DNA from: Syntrophotaleaceae bacterium
GTDB taxonomy: Bacteria > Desulfobacterota > Desulfuromonadia > Desulfuromonadales > Syntrophotaleaceae
Assembly: GCA_041390365.1 (NCBI GenBank)
Contig: JAWKQB010000001.1
Location: 1,302,001-1,366,000, forward strand
Direction: 5' to 3'
Length of the DNA stretch: 64,000 nt
Shown here: in pieces, positions 25,358 to 33,801 of the stretch
Position numbering within the stretch: position 1 is the stretch's first letter
How the letters are laid out: every line of letters begins with the position of its first letter
Notes under the pieces: model-generated
What the model saw: only the letters and a program-made list of their open reading frames with translations
What the model was told of the DNA's origin: nothing
Databases searched by the model: none
Program-made: the position numbers and the translations under genes

Positions 25358-25386
25358 CCTGGAAGCTCAAGCTGAAGGAGCGTGGA

Positions 25387-25809
25387 TCAAATGAGAAAAG
25401 AACAGTTTCGGAGGAAAACCGCTTCCCTGCTTCCTTGTGGCTGGAGAGGGGACATTACCGGTGAAAACCGGAAAAGGTTGTCCGGTTCAAAAAGGGAGGA
25501 TTCGAAGGCAACGAGCAGATCGGCCAGGACAGGAACATCAAGGCCGGATCTGGAAGAAGTGGTGACAGCCTGCCGTTCCGCGACATCCACCACCACCCTG
25601 CATTCATGGGAAATCTGGGGGTTGCTCTGGTTTGTTTTACGAGGATGGGAAAAAGAGCGCGAGCAGCAGGACGATGACGCCTCCCCATCTTCCATCGCCC
25701 TGCCCCTCTCACCTTTCATTGCGGCGCAAACGTGAATGCTGGAGGCAAGGAGATTCGCCGGAAACAGAATCGCTGCAAGAAGCAGTAATATCAGGAGACG
25801 CTTTGCCAT
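25387..25809 (-). CDS. Exported protein of unknown function upstream of cusCBA
   Basis: 140 residues with a strong signal peptide (LLILLLLAAILFPANLLAS, cleavage near 23). The mature part has scattered cysteines (one near the start, a CC pair, one in HECRVVVDV) and no recognised domain. The start ATG has only a weak ribosome binding site. It lies on the same strand as, and directly before, the CusC-like gene, so it could be a small periplasmic partner of the copper/silver system. The signal peptide and reading direction favour this frame over the opposite-strand one, but it remains a hypothetical protein. Confidence 0.55.
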   Translation of the reverse strand: MAKRLLILLLLAAILFPANLLASSIHVCAAMKGERGRAMEDGEASSSCCSRSFSHPRKTNQSNPQISHECRVVVDVAERQAVTTSSRSGLDVPVLADLLVAFESSLFEPDNLFRFSPVMSPLQPQGSREAVFLRNCSFLI

Positions 25810-25956
25810 TTTTCAACCAGAGCAGCTTTTTCCCAAACAATAATTTCCTACTTTTTTAATCAATTTTTATCATGCCCAAAGATATTTTTCAACATGGAGA
25901 GTCATATTTTAATCCCTACCCCTCGGAGTCGCACTATTAGAACCCTTAAGGCGTGC

Positions 25957-25997
25957 CTGGTTGCTGGTTGCAGGAAAGGGCGACAACCAGCAACCAG
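25957..25997. repeat. Perfect inverted repeat of GGTTGCT units (copy 2)
   Basis: CTGGTTGCTGGTTG (25957-25970) and CAACCAGCAACCAG (25984-25997) form a perfect 14-base stem with a 13-base loop, continuing into further CCAGCA units to 26017, just downstream of metY. It is built from the same units as the repeat at 22,159, so both belong to one intergenic repeat type. Confidence 0.8.
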
Positions 25998-26021
25998 CAA
26001 CCAGCATCCCAGCAACCGCTT

Positions 26022-27311
26022 TTAAACCGTCTTCAGCGCCCGATCCAGATCCTCGATGATGTCGTCGACATTTTCCAGACCGACGGAAAGCCGGATGAAA
26101 TCAGGTGTCACTCCGGTGGCGAGTTGATCCTCCGGAGAAAGCTGCTGGTGAGTAGTCGATGCCGGATGGATCACCAGGGATTTTGCATCGCCGATATTGG
26201 CCAGCAGGGAGTGCAGTTGCAGGTTGTCGATAAACTTCTTCCCTTCGGCAACACCGCCGTCCTTGATGCCGAAGCCGACCAGGGCGCCATACTGCCCTCG
26301 GTGGAAGTAGCGGGTGGCCGTCTGGTAGGCCGGGTGTTCGGGCTGGCCGGGATAGTTCACCCATCCGACCCGGGGATGATCGGCGAGAAATTGAGCAACC
26401 TTGAGCGCATTCTCGCTGTGTCGTTCCATTCTCAGATGAAGGGTCTCCAGACCCTGCAGCAGCAGAAAAGCGTTGAAGGGACTTAGAGCCGGACCGACGT
26501 CGCGCAGCAGCTGAACCCGCACCTTGATGATGTAGGCCAGGTTGCCGAGTGCCTCGAGGAAATTGATGCCGTGATAGCTGGGATCGGGCTCGGACAGTTG
26601 GGGAAATTTGCCGTTACCCCAGTCGAAACTGCCTCCGGAAACGATGACTCCGCCGATGGAGGTGCCGTGGCCGCCGATGAATTTAGTGGCCGAGTGAACG
26701 ACGATATCGGCGCCGTGGGCCAGGGGATTGACCAGGTAAGGCGACGGAACGGTATTGTCGATCACCAACGGCACCCCGTTTTCATGGGCAATGGCCGCAA
26801 CAGCCTCGATATCGAGGGTGTCGAGCTTCGGGTTGCCGAGGGTTTCGGAGAAAACCGCCCTGGTTTTGTCATTGATGGCCGCCCGGAAATTTTCGGGATC
26901 GGAGGGGTCGACGAACCGGACTTTGACTCCGAGTTGCGGCAGAGTGTAACTGAACAGGTTATAGGTCCCACCGTAGAGACTGGTGGAGGCCACGATTTCC
27001 TGGCCGGAATGGGCCAGGGTCAGCAGGGCCAGAGAGATGGCGGACTGCCCGGAAGCGACTGCCAGGGCGGCGACACCTCCTTCCAGAGCGGCTACCCGCT
27101 GCTCCAGTACGTCGGTGGTCGGATTCATCAGCCGAGTGTAGATGTTGCCGAACTCCTGCAATCCGAAAAGCCTGGCCGCATGATCGGCATCGTCAAAGAC
27201 GTAGGATGTCGTCTGATAAATGGGGACGGCTCGCGCCTTGGTCGTCGGCTCTGGCTTCTGCCCGGCATGTAAAGCCAGAGTTTCGGTCCGGTAATTGTTC
27301 GATTGGCTCAT
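26022..27311 (-). CDS. metY: O-acetylhomoserine sulfhydrylase (MetY-like)
   Basis: 429-residue cytoplasmic PLP enzyme of the Cys/Met metabolism family. It makes homocysteine from O-acetylhomoserine and sulfide (or cysteine from O-acetylserine). Seen: ETLALHAGQ start, QTTSYVFDDADHAARLFGLQ, VASGQSAISLALLTLAHSG, and the PLP lysine in HSATKFIGGHGTSIGG. The length and the FGLQEFGNIYTRLMNPTTDV segment fit the sulfhydrylase branch rather than cystathionine synthase or lyase. The start has a strong site (CAGGAGG). Direct sulfhydrylation fits a sulfide-rich anaerobic niche. The 370-base upstream gap is AT-rich and shared with the divergent hydE gene. Confidence 0.93.
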   Translation of the reverse strand: MSQSNNYRTETLALHAGQKPEPTTKARAVPIYQTTSYVFDDADHAARLFGLQEFGNIYTRLMNPTTDVLEQRVAALEGGVAALAVASGQSAISLALLTLAHSGQEIVASTSLYGGTYNLFSYTLPQLGVKVRFVDPSDPENFRAAINDKTRAVFSETLGNPKLDTLDIEAVAAIAHENGVPLVIDNTVPSPYLVNPLAHGADIVVHSATKFIGGHGTSIGGVIVSGGSFDWGNGKFPQLSEPDPSYHGINFLEALGNLAYIIKVRVQLLRDVGPALSPFNAFLLLQGLETLHLRMERHSENALKVAQFLADHPRVGWVNYPGQPEHPAYQTATRYFHRGQYGALVGFGIKDGGVAEGKKFIDNLQLHSLLANIGDAKSLVIHPASTTHQQLSPEDQLATGVTPDFIRLSVGLENVDDIIEDLDRALKTV

Positions 27312-27544
27312 TTCAGCACCCCTCCTGGGAAATTGACTGTTGTCTTGGTCTTTTTTGTGACAGGGTTTAAAGATCTGGAATTTTTATACACTTGCCTACT
27401 CGGTTTTTCTTTTTCTCATAACTCACCTTTTTTGTCAAATTTTTTTCGTCCTTTTACAAAAAGGGTACAGAAATTTTGGCTTCCCCTAAGCGTTGTTTTT
27501 TCCGGTACTTAATGACCGGGGAAAATCTCTTCATACCAAGCTTT

Positions 27545-27558
27545 TTGACTCACGTCAA
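27545..27558. promoter_or_regulatory. CRP/FNR-family palindrome upstream of hydE
   Basis: TTGAC-TCAC-GTCAA is a perfect palindrome with the half-site and spacing of FNR/DNR/HcpR-type regulators. A weak promoter follows (TTGACT at 27598-27603, 18-base spacer, TACGTT at 27622-27627), which would put the site's centre near -82, a usual position for activation. The rest of the AT-rich 370-base metY-hydE gap shows no gene or RNA. Confidence 0.6.
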
Positions 27559-27682
27559 TTTCTTGAGTTTTTTGTGTCGTTTTTATTTATTTTGTTATTG
27601 ACTGCTTTTGTGTTGTTTTGCTACGTTGCGCTGGATTTTTGACAATTTTTTTTCGGGCGCAGCCGGAAAGGAGCAGTGAAAT

Positions 27683-28729
27683 ATGACCAAGGATAAAATC
27701 ATCGCATGGTTGAAGACGGAGGATGAGAAAACTCTAGAGAACTTATGGCGACAGGCGGACCAGGTTAGGCAACTGGCAGTAGGAGACGATGTTCATTTGC
27801 GCGGCCTGCTCGAAATTTCCAATCACTGCGTTCGCAGCTGCCATTACTGTGGTCTGAGGGAAGAAAACAGTGAACTGCCCCGCTACCGGATGCCGGAAAA
27901 CGAGATCATGGACTGTGTCATGGAAGCGGTCTCATACGGTTATGGCACGGTGGTCATTCAGGCCGGTGAGGATTTCGGTCTGAGCTCCGGGTGGATCAGT
28001 CACATTGTGCGGCGCATCAAGTCCGAAACCGACCTGGCCGTCACCCTGAGCCTGGGCGAGCGCTCTTTGGAGGAACTGGCGCAATGGCGCGAGGCCGGTG
28101 CCGACCGCTACCTGCTTCGTTTCGAAACATCAAACCGCGACCTTTTTGAGCAAATCCATCCCTCTCTTCCCGGCCAGGTCTCGGACCGGATCGAACTGCT
28201 CCGCCAGATCAAAAAGCTTGGTTACGAAACGGGCAGCGGGGTGATGATCGGCATTCCTGGGCAGACCTGGGAAGATCTGGCCAACGATATTTTTCTGTTC
28301 CGGGAACTCGATCTCGACATGATCGGCGTAGGTCCCTTTATCTCCCAGGGAGATACCCCTCTTGGTCAGTCACCGCCGGAAAATCCAGAGCAGGTGCCTA
28401 ATACCGAACTGATGACCTACAAAGTCATCGCTCTGGCCCGAATTGTCTGCCCCATGGCCAACATCCCAAGCACTTCGGCCCTGGCCACCCTGAATCTGGC
28501 CAAGGGGCGCGAACTGGGTCTGATCCGCGGCGCCAATATCGTCATGCCCAATCTGACCCCCAAGAAATACCGCCCTTTGTACGAAATCTATCCGGCCAAA
28601 GCGTGCATCGATGAAACGGCCGCCGAGTGCCGCTCCTGCATGCACCGCCGGATTCTGTCGGTCAACAGAAAGATCGGCAAAGGTCGGGGCGATTCCAGCA
28701 ATCACCGGGCTCCGGGGCCCCTGAAATAA
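27683..28729 (+). CDS. hydE: [FeFe]-hydrogenase maturase HydE (radical SAM)
   Basis: 348 residues. HydE is a radical SAM enzyme that helps build the dithiomethylamine-bridged 2Fe subcluster of [FeFe] hydrogenase. The radical SAM cluster motif is CVRSCHYC (Cys49, Cys53, Cys56), and the C-terminus has Cys308, Cys316 and Cys319 in the C-x7-C-x2-C pattern of the second Fe-S site known from Thermotoga HydE. The start lies behind AAAGGAG. HydF, HydG and the hydrogenase itself are not in the window. The NADH-oxidising module at 37.5-41 kb could be an electron partner. An FNR-type palindrome upstream suggests redox control. A strong terminator ends the gene. Confidence 0.92.
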   Translation: MTKDKIIAWLKTEDEKTLENLWRQADQVRQLAVGDDVHLRGLLEISNHCVRSCHYCGLREENSELPRYRMPENEIMDCVMEAVSYGYGTVVIQAGEDFGLSSGWISHIVRRIKSETDLAVTLSLGERSLEELAQWREAGADRYLLRFETSNRDLFEQIHPSLPGQVSDRIELLRQIKKLGYETGSGVMIGIPGQTWEDLANDIFLFRELDLDMIGVGPFISQGDTPLGQSPPENPEQVPNTELMTYKVIALARIVCPMANIPSTSALATLNLAKGRELGLIRGANIVMPNLTPKKYRPLYEIYPAKACIDETAAECRSCMHRRILSVNRKIGKGRGDSSNHRAPGPLK

Positions 28730-28742
28730 ATATTCGGGTTCA

Positions 28743-28776
28743 AAGACAAAGGCCGCTTTTCTGCGGCCTTTGTCTT
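28743..28776 (+). terminator. Hairpin terminator after hydE
   Basis: Perfect 14-base stem: AAGACAAAGGCCGC (28743-28756) and GCGGCCTTTGTCTT (28763-28776), with a six-base loop, 13 bases after the hydE stop. Confidence 0.85.
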
Positions 28777-28880
28777 GGGCCCTACAAATCCGGTCTTAAA
28801 TATCCGATCCAGACCATAGAAAACAAATTGCAACAAAGTTTCCTTTTATGATAATAGTGGAGCAAAAAAGAGGAGTCTTT

Positions 28881-29348
28881 GTGAGACTATCCACCAAAAG
28901 CCGTTACGGTCTTCGCGCATTGTTCGACATGGCCTTCAATGCCGGTAATCTGCCGATTCAGGTCAAGGAAATTTCCAATCGACAGGAAATTTCTCCCCGT
29001 TATCTGGAACAGATCTTTCAGAGTTTCAAAAAAGCGGGAATTCTGAAAAGCAAGAAAGGTCCGCAGGGAGGGTATTTTCTGGCCAAAAACCCCGAGGATA
29101 TAACCGTCCTGGAAATTATCGAGGCCGCTGAAGGGGATACTCTTTTGGTGGCCTGCACCGACCCGCCCATGGAAGAGGGGGAAACCTGCCATTTCAGCGG
29201 CATCTGTGTGACTCAGACCGTCTGGGCCGAGGCCGCCCAGGTCCTGCATAATTACTTCTCCGGCATCAATTTGAAAGACCTCTGTGAGCGGGGTCAGAAA
29301 CTGGGTTTGAAACGGGAATCCAGCCATAAATTCATGTACTACATTTGA
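28881..29348 (+). CDS. Rrf2-family Fe-S-type transcription regulator
   Basis: 155 residues. Winged-helix Rrf2 protein: LSTKSRYGLRALFDMA start, recognition helix ISPRYLEQIFQSFKKAGIL, wing KSKKGPQGGYFLAK. Three cysteines at 92, 103 and 109 (C-x10-C-x5-C) sit where IscR-type members bind a [2Fe-2S] cluster, so it may sense Fe-S status, oxygen or nitric oxide; CymR-type members that sense cysteine supply lack them. GTG at 28881 is chosen because AGAGGAG precedes it and it begins the conserved RLSTKSRYG; an upstream ATG adds 11 weak residues. Neighbours hydE and metY are plausible targets, but no operator was matched. Confidence 0.88.
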   Translation: MRLSTKSRYGLRALFDMAFNAGNLPIQVKEISNRQEISPRYLEQIFQSFKKAGILKSKKGPQGGYFLAKNPEDITVLEIIEAAEGDTLLVACTDPPMEEGETCHFSGICVTQTVWAEAAQVLHNYFSGINLKDLCERGQKLGLKRESSHKFMYYI

Positions 29349-29407
29349 CGTTCAGGGGGATGTGGCAACTTCCGCAGGTCCTTTCGGGTGATATCTCTTC
29401 CTTTCGT

Positions 29408-30058
29408 TTATCTGGCTGCTCCTCTTGCAAGAGGCACTTCGAAAGAAGACCCGTCTTGCGTAAACCGAACCCTGTCCTCCAGAATCTCCTCGACAATCGC
29501 CCCCGCGACAATTTCGCCCTCCCCCAAAGCCCTGTCGTTGATGATCGCGAAACGCACGGTCCGGTCTTCCTGATAGGCAATGCCCGTCACCCGGAAACGG
29601 GGCCTGGTATTCTCGGTGCGGGGAAATGCCGGTTCCCCCTTTATTCTTGCCGGCGTGGTTTTTCCTTGTTCCTGAAATGCGGTCACCGGGGTTTGAATCT
29701 CCTCTTGCATCTCCTCTTCCCTGAGTCCGGGAGTATGGACGGGGGCCACCTCGACCTGACTCAGGCCAAGTTTTTCTTCAGGGGCTTTCGAGATCAGCTC
29801 CACAGGTTCCCCATTCACCGGCGGGACGCTCACAAGCGCTCGCCCCGTATCGGTTTCTTCTTGTATGCGGGAAAGGCTAAAAAGCCCGATCCCGCCCAGA
29901 GTCAGGATCAAACCAGGCAGCAACAGCCATCGCGGATAAAACCGGCGACGGCGCCCTGCGACAGGCCTCACCCACAGAGGATCCGGTTCCCCGGGAAGGG
30001 CCTCCTGGCGATTCGACAGCTCCTCCAACTTCTGCAGGGCTTTCAGAATGGTGCTCAT
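29408..30058 (-). CDS. gspB: General secretion pathway protein B-like (GspB)
   Basis: 216 residues: a short cytoplasmic start MSTILKALQKLEE typical of GspB/ExeB, one transmembrane helix (about 47-66), a variable linker, and a C-terminal GspB domain (RFRVTGIAYQEDRTVRFAIIND, then GEIVAGAIVEEI). GspB works with GspA to help place the type II secretion secretin in the outer membrane. The start lies two bases after the gspA stop, so the two are translationally linked. The other type II secretion genes are not in the window. Confidence 0.88.
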   Translation of the reverse strand: MSTILKALQKLEELSNRQEALPGEPDPLWVRPVAGRRRRFYPRWLLLPGLILTLGGIGLFSLSRIQEETDTGRALVSVPPVNGEPVELISKAPEEKLGLSQVEVAPVHTPGLREEEMQEEIQTPVTAFQEQGKTTPARIKGEPAFPRTENTRPRFRVTGIAYQEDRTVRFAIINDRALGEGEIVAGAIVEEILEDRVRFTQDGSSFEVPLARGAAR

Positions 30059-30060
30059 GG

Positions 30061-31674
30061 CTATCCTTCTCTCAGCTTCGGAACGCCGAACCGATTCGCA
30101 GCCTGATACAGGAACAAAAGGGTTATCATGTCGAGTTTTTCAGCATTCTCGAGACCTCGACGAGTCTGAAAGTTGCGTAAGGCCAGGGAGGTGTTGCGGC
30201 CGAAAATTCCGTCCACCTGGATCTCCTGTTCTCCGTTGACCAGCAGCAGCTCCTGCAGGGCTTTAACCTGGTCCCCGCGATCCCCCAGGACAAGACCTTC
30301 TGCCAGGCGGAGATCGTTACGCCAGACCAGGAAACCCTCCCCTTTCCATAAACCGGACAACTCAGGGAGAGAAACCCAGTCTCGCCCCTCCACTGGCGGA
30401 ACGACCCTGACGGTTCCCTGGATCTCTTCGCAAACCGCAGCCAGACGTCGGCCATCACGACCTTCCATCACCATGAGAAACGGATAGTTCAGGTCGAGAA
30501 GCTTCGAAAGGGAACCCCTGACCCGGTTGATCTGCAGTCCCCTTGTCTGCAAAAAAAGGGCAAAGTCCTGAATAGTTTCTACCGGCCCTTCTGTGAGAGC
30601 CCCGGAAACACCCCAAACCTTCCCCATCGCCTTAAAGGCCAAACTGTTTACCGAAGCATCAGGGATTTTAGATAAGGGATCAGGGCCGGGAAGAGCAGTC
30701 CCCTTGGATCCGGTACCGCCTGTACTGCTTACGGCGGCTGTAATCGAGGATCTATCCATCCGGGTTCCCCACAAATGAAACAGCCCCCAGCTCGCGGCCA
30801 GTACAAAAAGACCCAGGAACAAAGGAAGCCATATGACTGTCCCGGGCAGATAGTCACGACGGGGGCGGTGGATCGGTTTCAACTCCTCCGCTGCCCTGCC
30901 AACCATCGTCCTTGTAACCATTTTTTTTTCGGCACCGAAGGCAGCCAGCAGACAGCGGTCGCAGAGGATGTTAATCAACCGGGGTATGCCCTCGCTGAAT
31001 CGAAATACTTTCGTCATAGCCCGGGGACTGAAAACGGGGCCTTCGGCTCCGCACTGCGCCAGCCGATGCTCGATATATCGTCGGGTGTCCCCGGAACTCA
31101 TGCTCTGCAGATGGTAGTGGACGCTGACCCGTTGACGCAATTGCCGCAATTCCTGCCGGTCCAGCAGACGGACCAATTCCGGTTGTCCGGCCAGCAAGAT
31201 GTGCAGCAATTTCCGTTTTTCCGTCTCCAGATTGGACAGAAGCCTTATTTTTTCTAGGACTTCCGGGCACAGATTCTGTGCCTCGTCGATAACCAGGAGA
31301 ACCGACCGTCCCTGCGAATTTTCCTTCAAAAGGAAGGCATTAAGTCTTCGCATGAGTTGACCGGGATCCGGTTCATCGGCCTGCAGGCCCAATTCAAGCA
31401 GAATGTCCCGGAACAGAGCCTCCGGGGACATGGGCGGATTGAAAATGAGAGCACTCCGCCACTTGCTCGATTCGAGGCGGGAAAGCAAGGAGCGCAGCAA
31501 GGTTGTCTTGCCCGTCCCCACCTCCCCAGAAAGGACGACAAAACCTCCTCCCTGGTGAATTCCGTACCAGAGGTGGGCAAAACCCTCCCGATGATTTTGG
31601 CTCAGAAAAAGAAAACGGCTGTCCGGTGTCAGACCAAAGGGTTTTTCCCGGAAACCGAAATATTCGCGATACAT
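30061..31674 (-). CDS. gspA: GspA/ExeA-like ATPase with peptidoglycan-binding domain
   Basis: 537 residues. Domains in order: AAA ATPase (MYREYFGFREKPFGLTPD start; Walker A SGEVGTGKTT near 50; Walker B VLLVIDEAQNL near 130), a transmembrane helix (IWLPLFLGLFVLAASWGLFHLW, about 283-305), and a C-terminal PG_binding_1 domain (GDRGDQVKALQELL, VDGIFGRNTSLALRNFQ). It is thought to remodel or bind peptidoglycan so that the secretin GspD can assemble. The ATG at 31674 is preferred (AGCAGG upstream); a GTG two codons earlier is possible. It forms a two-gene unit with gspB. The divergent glgP gene starts 250 bases away; that gap holds AT-rich promoter-like DNA but no clear box. Confidence 0.92.
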   Translation of the reverse strand: MYREYFGFREKPFGLTPDSRFLFLSQNHREGFAHLWYGIHQGGGFVVLSGEVGTGKTTLLRSLLSRLESSKWRSALIFNPPMSPEALFRDILLELGLQADEPDPGQLMRRLNAFLLKENSQGRSVLLVIDEAQNLCPEVLEKIRLLSNLETEKRKLLHILLAGQPELVRLLDRQELRQLRQRVSVHYHLQSMSSGDTRRYIEHRLAQCGAEGPVFSPRAMTKVFRFSEGIPRLINILCDRCLLAAFGAEKKMVTRTMVGRAAEELKPIHRPRRDYLPGTVIWLPLFLGLFVLAASWGLFHLWGTRMDRSSITAAVSSTGGTGSKGTALPGPDPLSKIPDASVNSLAFKAMGKVWGVSGALTEGPVETIQDFALFLQTRGLQINRVRGSLSKLLDLNYPFLMVMEGRDGRRLAAVCEEIQGTVRVVPPVEGRDWVSLPELSGLWKGEGFLVWRNDLRLAEGLVLGDRGDQVKALQELLLVNGEQEIQVDGIFGRNTSLALRNFQTRRGLENAEKLDMITLLFLYQAANRFGVPKLREG

Positions 31675-31925
31675 CCGCACCTGCTCGCAGAAGAATAGGC
31701 AGAAATCAGTTCCATTAGCTTAATTTTCCATGGATGTCGACAACTGGCAAGCTTTCTTTCCTTTAATAAGTGAAGAATTTTCTATTTGACCCCTGTCCTT
31801 TTTCAATTACTCTTGATACAGTCTCGAAAATGATTTCCGCCGGTCCCGTATACCGGCTTGCGGTACCATATTGATTCTTCGACGTTTCATATTTTCTTTC
31901 GATACCCTCATCAAGAAAAGAGCTT

Positions 31926-33638
31926 ATGACTGACTGGAAGCTGTTCCTAGGCGAACCTCGCATCGCATATTTTTCCATGGAAATCGGTCTTTCGGCGGAC
32001 ATTCCGACCTATAGCGGAGGTCTCGGAGTCCTCGCCGGAGATACGATCAAGGCTGCAGCCGACCTCAAACTCCCCATGGTGGCGGTCACCCTCGCCAGCC
32101 GCAAAGGGTACTTCAGTCAGTATATCGACAAGGAGGGCTGGCAACGGGAGTCCGCGGCGGAATGGTACCCGGAAAAGGTCCTGGAGCGCCTGCCGGCAAA
32201 GACCCTGGTGCCGATCGAGGGCAAGGATGTCAAGGTCCAGGCCTGGCTCTATCGGGTAAAAAGTCCCGCCGGGGGGGAAGTTCCGGTCCTCTTCCTCGAC
32301 ACCGACATCCCCGGCAACGATGAGGAAGAGCGGCGCATAACCGACTACCTGTACGGCGGAGATCAGACCTACCGACTCAAACAGGAGATCGTCCTCGGCA
32401 TAGGAGGGGCCCGCATCCTCAATGCCCTCGGCTTCAAAATCCGGAAATATCATATGAACGAGGGACACGCAAGCCTCCTGACTCTCGAACTGCTCAACAG
32501 AACTCGCCGCCCGGTGGAAGACACCTGGGACGAGCGGGCGTCGTGGGATACCCGGCGAGTTATGGAGCAGTGTGTCTTCACCACCCATACCCCGGTGGAC
32601 GCCGGTCATGACCGCTTCCCCTACGATCTGGTCCGACGCATTCTGGGGGAGGAGATCCCTATTTCTCTGCTGCAGGAACTGGCTGGACGGGACGTTCTCA
32701 ACATGACGCTTCTGGCCCTGAGCCTGAGCCGCTTCGTCAACGGCGTCGCGAAAAAGCACGGCGAGGTGTCACAGGCCTTGTTCCCCGGCTTCGAGATCCA
32801 TGCCATTACCAACGGCATTCATCCCTTCACCTGGACATCACCCCATTTCGTCAAGCTCTTCTCCCGCTACTTACCCAGCTGGGGTACCGAGCCGGAACTG
32901 CTGGTGCGGGTGGACAGCATCCCCGACGAAGAGATCTGGGACGCCCACTGCGGGGCGAAAGCGATGCTGTTTCACTACATCGAGGAATCATCGGGAATCC
33001 GGATGGACCCGGATATCTTGACGATCGGTTTTGCCCGGCGGGTGGCCACCTACAAGCGCGGCAACCTGATTTTCTCCGACCTGGAGCGACTGCTGGAGAT
33101 CGGCGAGGGGAAAATCCAGATGGTTTACGGCGGCAAGGCCCACCCCAGGGATCAGCCCGGCAAGGAGATCATCCACTCGATCATTGATCAAATTGAAAAA
33201 CTGAAGGGCAAGATCACCTGTGTCTACCTGCAGGACTACGACATGCGTGTCGCCAGCCTGCTGGTCCCCGGTGTCGACATCTGGCTGAACAATCCGATCC
33301 GACCCCTGGAGGCGTCCGGAACCAGCGGAATGAAGGCCGCCCTGAACGGAGTCCCCAATTTCAGCGTCCTCGACGGCTGGTGGATCGAAGGCCACATCGA
33401 AGGGGTCACCGGCTGGTCAATCGGCCCCCCGCCCAAAGGGATCACCGTGGATCAGAACCACACCAGAGAGGACGTGCGGGACCTTTACGACAAGCTGGAA
33501 CGGATCATCATCCCGATGTACTATGAAGACCGCCCGGGATGGATCCGCATCATGAAAAACGCCATCGGCAAAAATGCCTACTATTTCAACACTCACGTCA
33601 TGATGCGACGGTATGTGACGGAGGCTTATATTCGGTAA
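31926..33638 (+). CDS. glgP: Alpha-glucan (glycogen) phosphorylase, short GT35 type
   Basis: 570-residue PLP enzyme that releases glucose-1-phosphate from alpha-1,4-glucans. Seen: IAYFSMEIGLSADIPTYSGGLG start, KYHMNEGHASLLTLELL, FTTHTPVDAGHD, FARRVATYKRGNL, and the PLP lysine in TSGMKAALNGVPNFSVLDGWW. The length matches the short bacterial/archaeal alpha-glucan phosphorylase family (about 550-600 residues), not the 800-residue E. coli MalP/GlgP type, and no allosteric N-terminal region is present. No glycogen synthase gene is nearby, so it is a single-gene unit here. A large hairpin follows the stop. Confidence 0.93.
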   Translation: MTDWKLFLGEPRIAYFSMEIGLSADIPTYSGGLGVLAGDTIKAAADLKLPMVAVTLASRKGYFSQYIDKEGWQRESAAEWYPEKVLERLPAKTLVPIEGKDVKVQAWLYRVKSPAGGEVPVLFLDTDIPGNDEEERRITDYLYGGDQTYRLKQEIVLGIGGARILNALGFKIRKYHMNEGHASLLTLELLNRTRRPVEDTWDERASWDTRRVMEQCVFTTHTPVDAGHDRFPYDLVRRILGEEIPISLLQELAGRDVLNMTLLALSLSRFVNGVAKKHGEVSQALFPGFEIHAITNGIHPFTWTSPHFVKLFSRYLPSWGTEPELLVRVDSIPDEEIWDAHCGAKAMLFHYIEESSGIRMDPDILTIGFARRVATYKRGNLIFSDLERLLEIGEGKIQMVYGGKAHPRDQPGKEIIHSIIDQIEKLKGKITCVYLQDYDMRVASLLVPGVDIWLNNPIRPLEASGTSGMKAALNGVPNFSVLDGWWIEGHIEGVTGWSIGPPPKGITVDQNHTREDVRDLYDKLERIIIPMYYEDRPGWIRIMKNAIGKNAYYFNTHVMMRRYVTEAYIR

Positions 33639-33646
33639 AACAGATT

Positions 33647-33716
33647 GCTGGCGGCGGTTATCGGACGGATCCGGCGGATCTGACTGATCGGTCTGATCCG
33701 TCGGATGGCCGCCAGC
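33647..33716. repeat. Large imperfect hairpin after glgP
   Basis: Outer arms GCTGGCGGC (33647-33655) and GCCGCCAGC (33708-33716) match perfectly; inside them ATCGGACGGATCCGGCGGATC and GATCGGTCTGATCCGTCGGAT pair with few mismatches. The 70-base structure could end the glgP transcript or be a dispersed intergenic repeat with GATCCG-type units. Confidence 0.65.
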
Positions 33717-33801
33717 CACCCCTCACCCCTTATGGAATCAACAGTTGACCTCCCCTGCCTCAGCGGATAATATTCCTTCATCTATCAGGCAGGGAGCAAC
33801 C

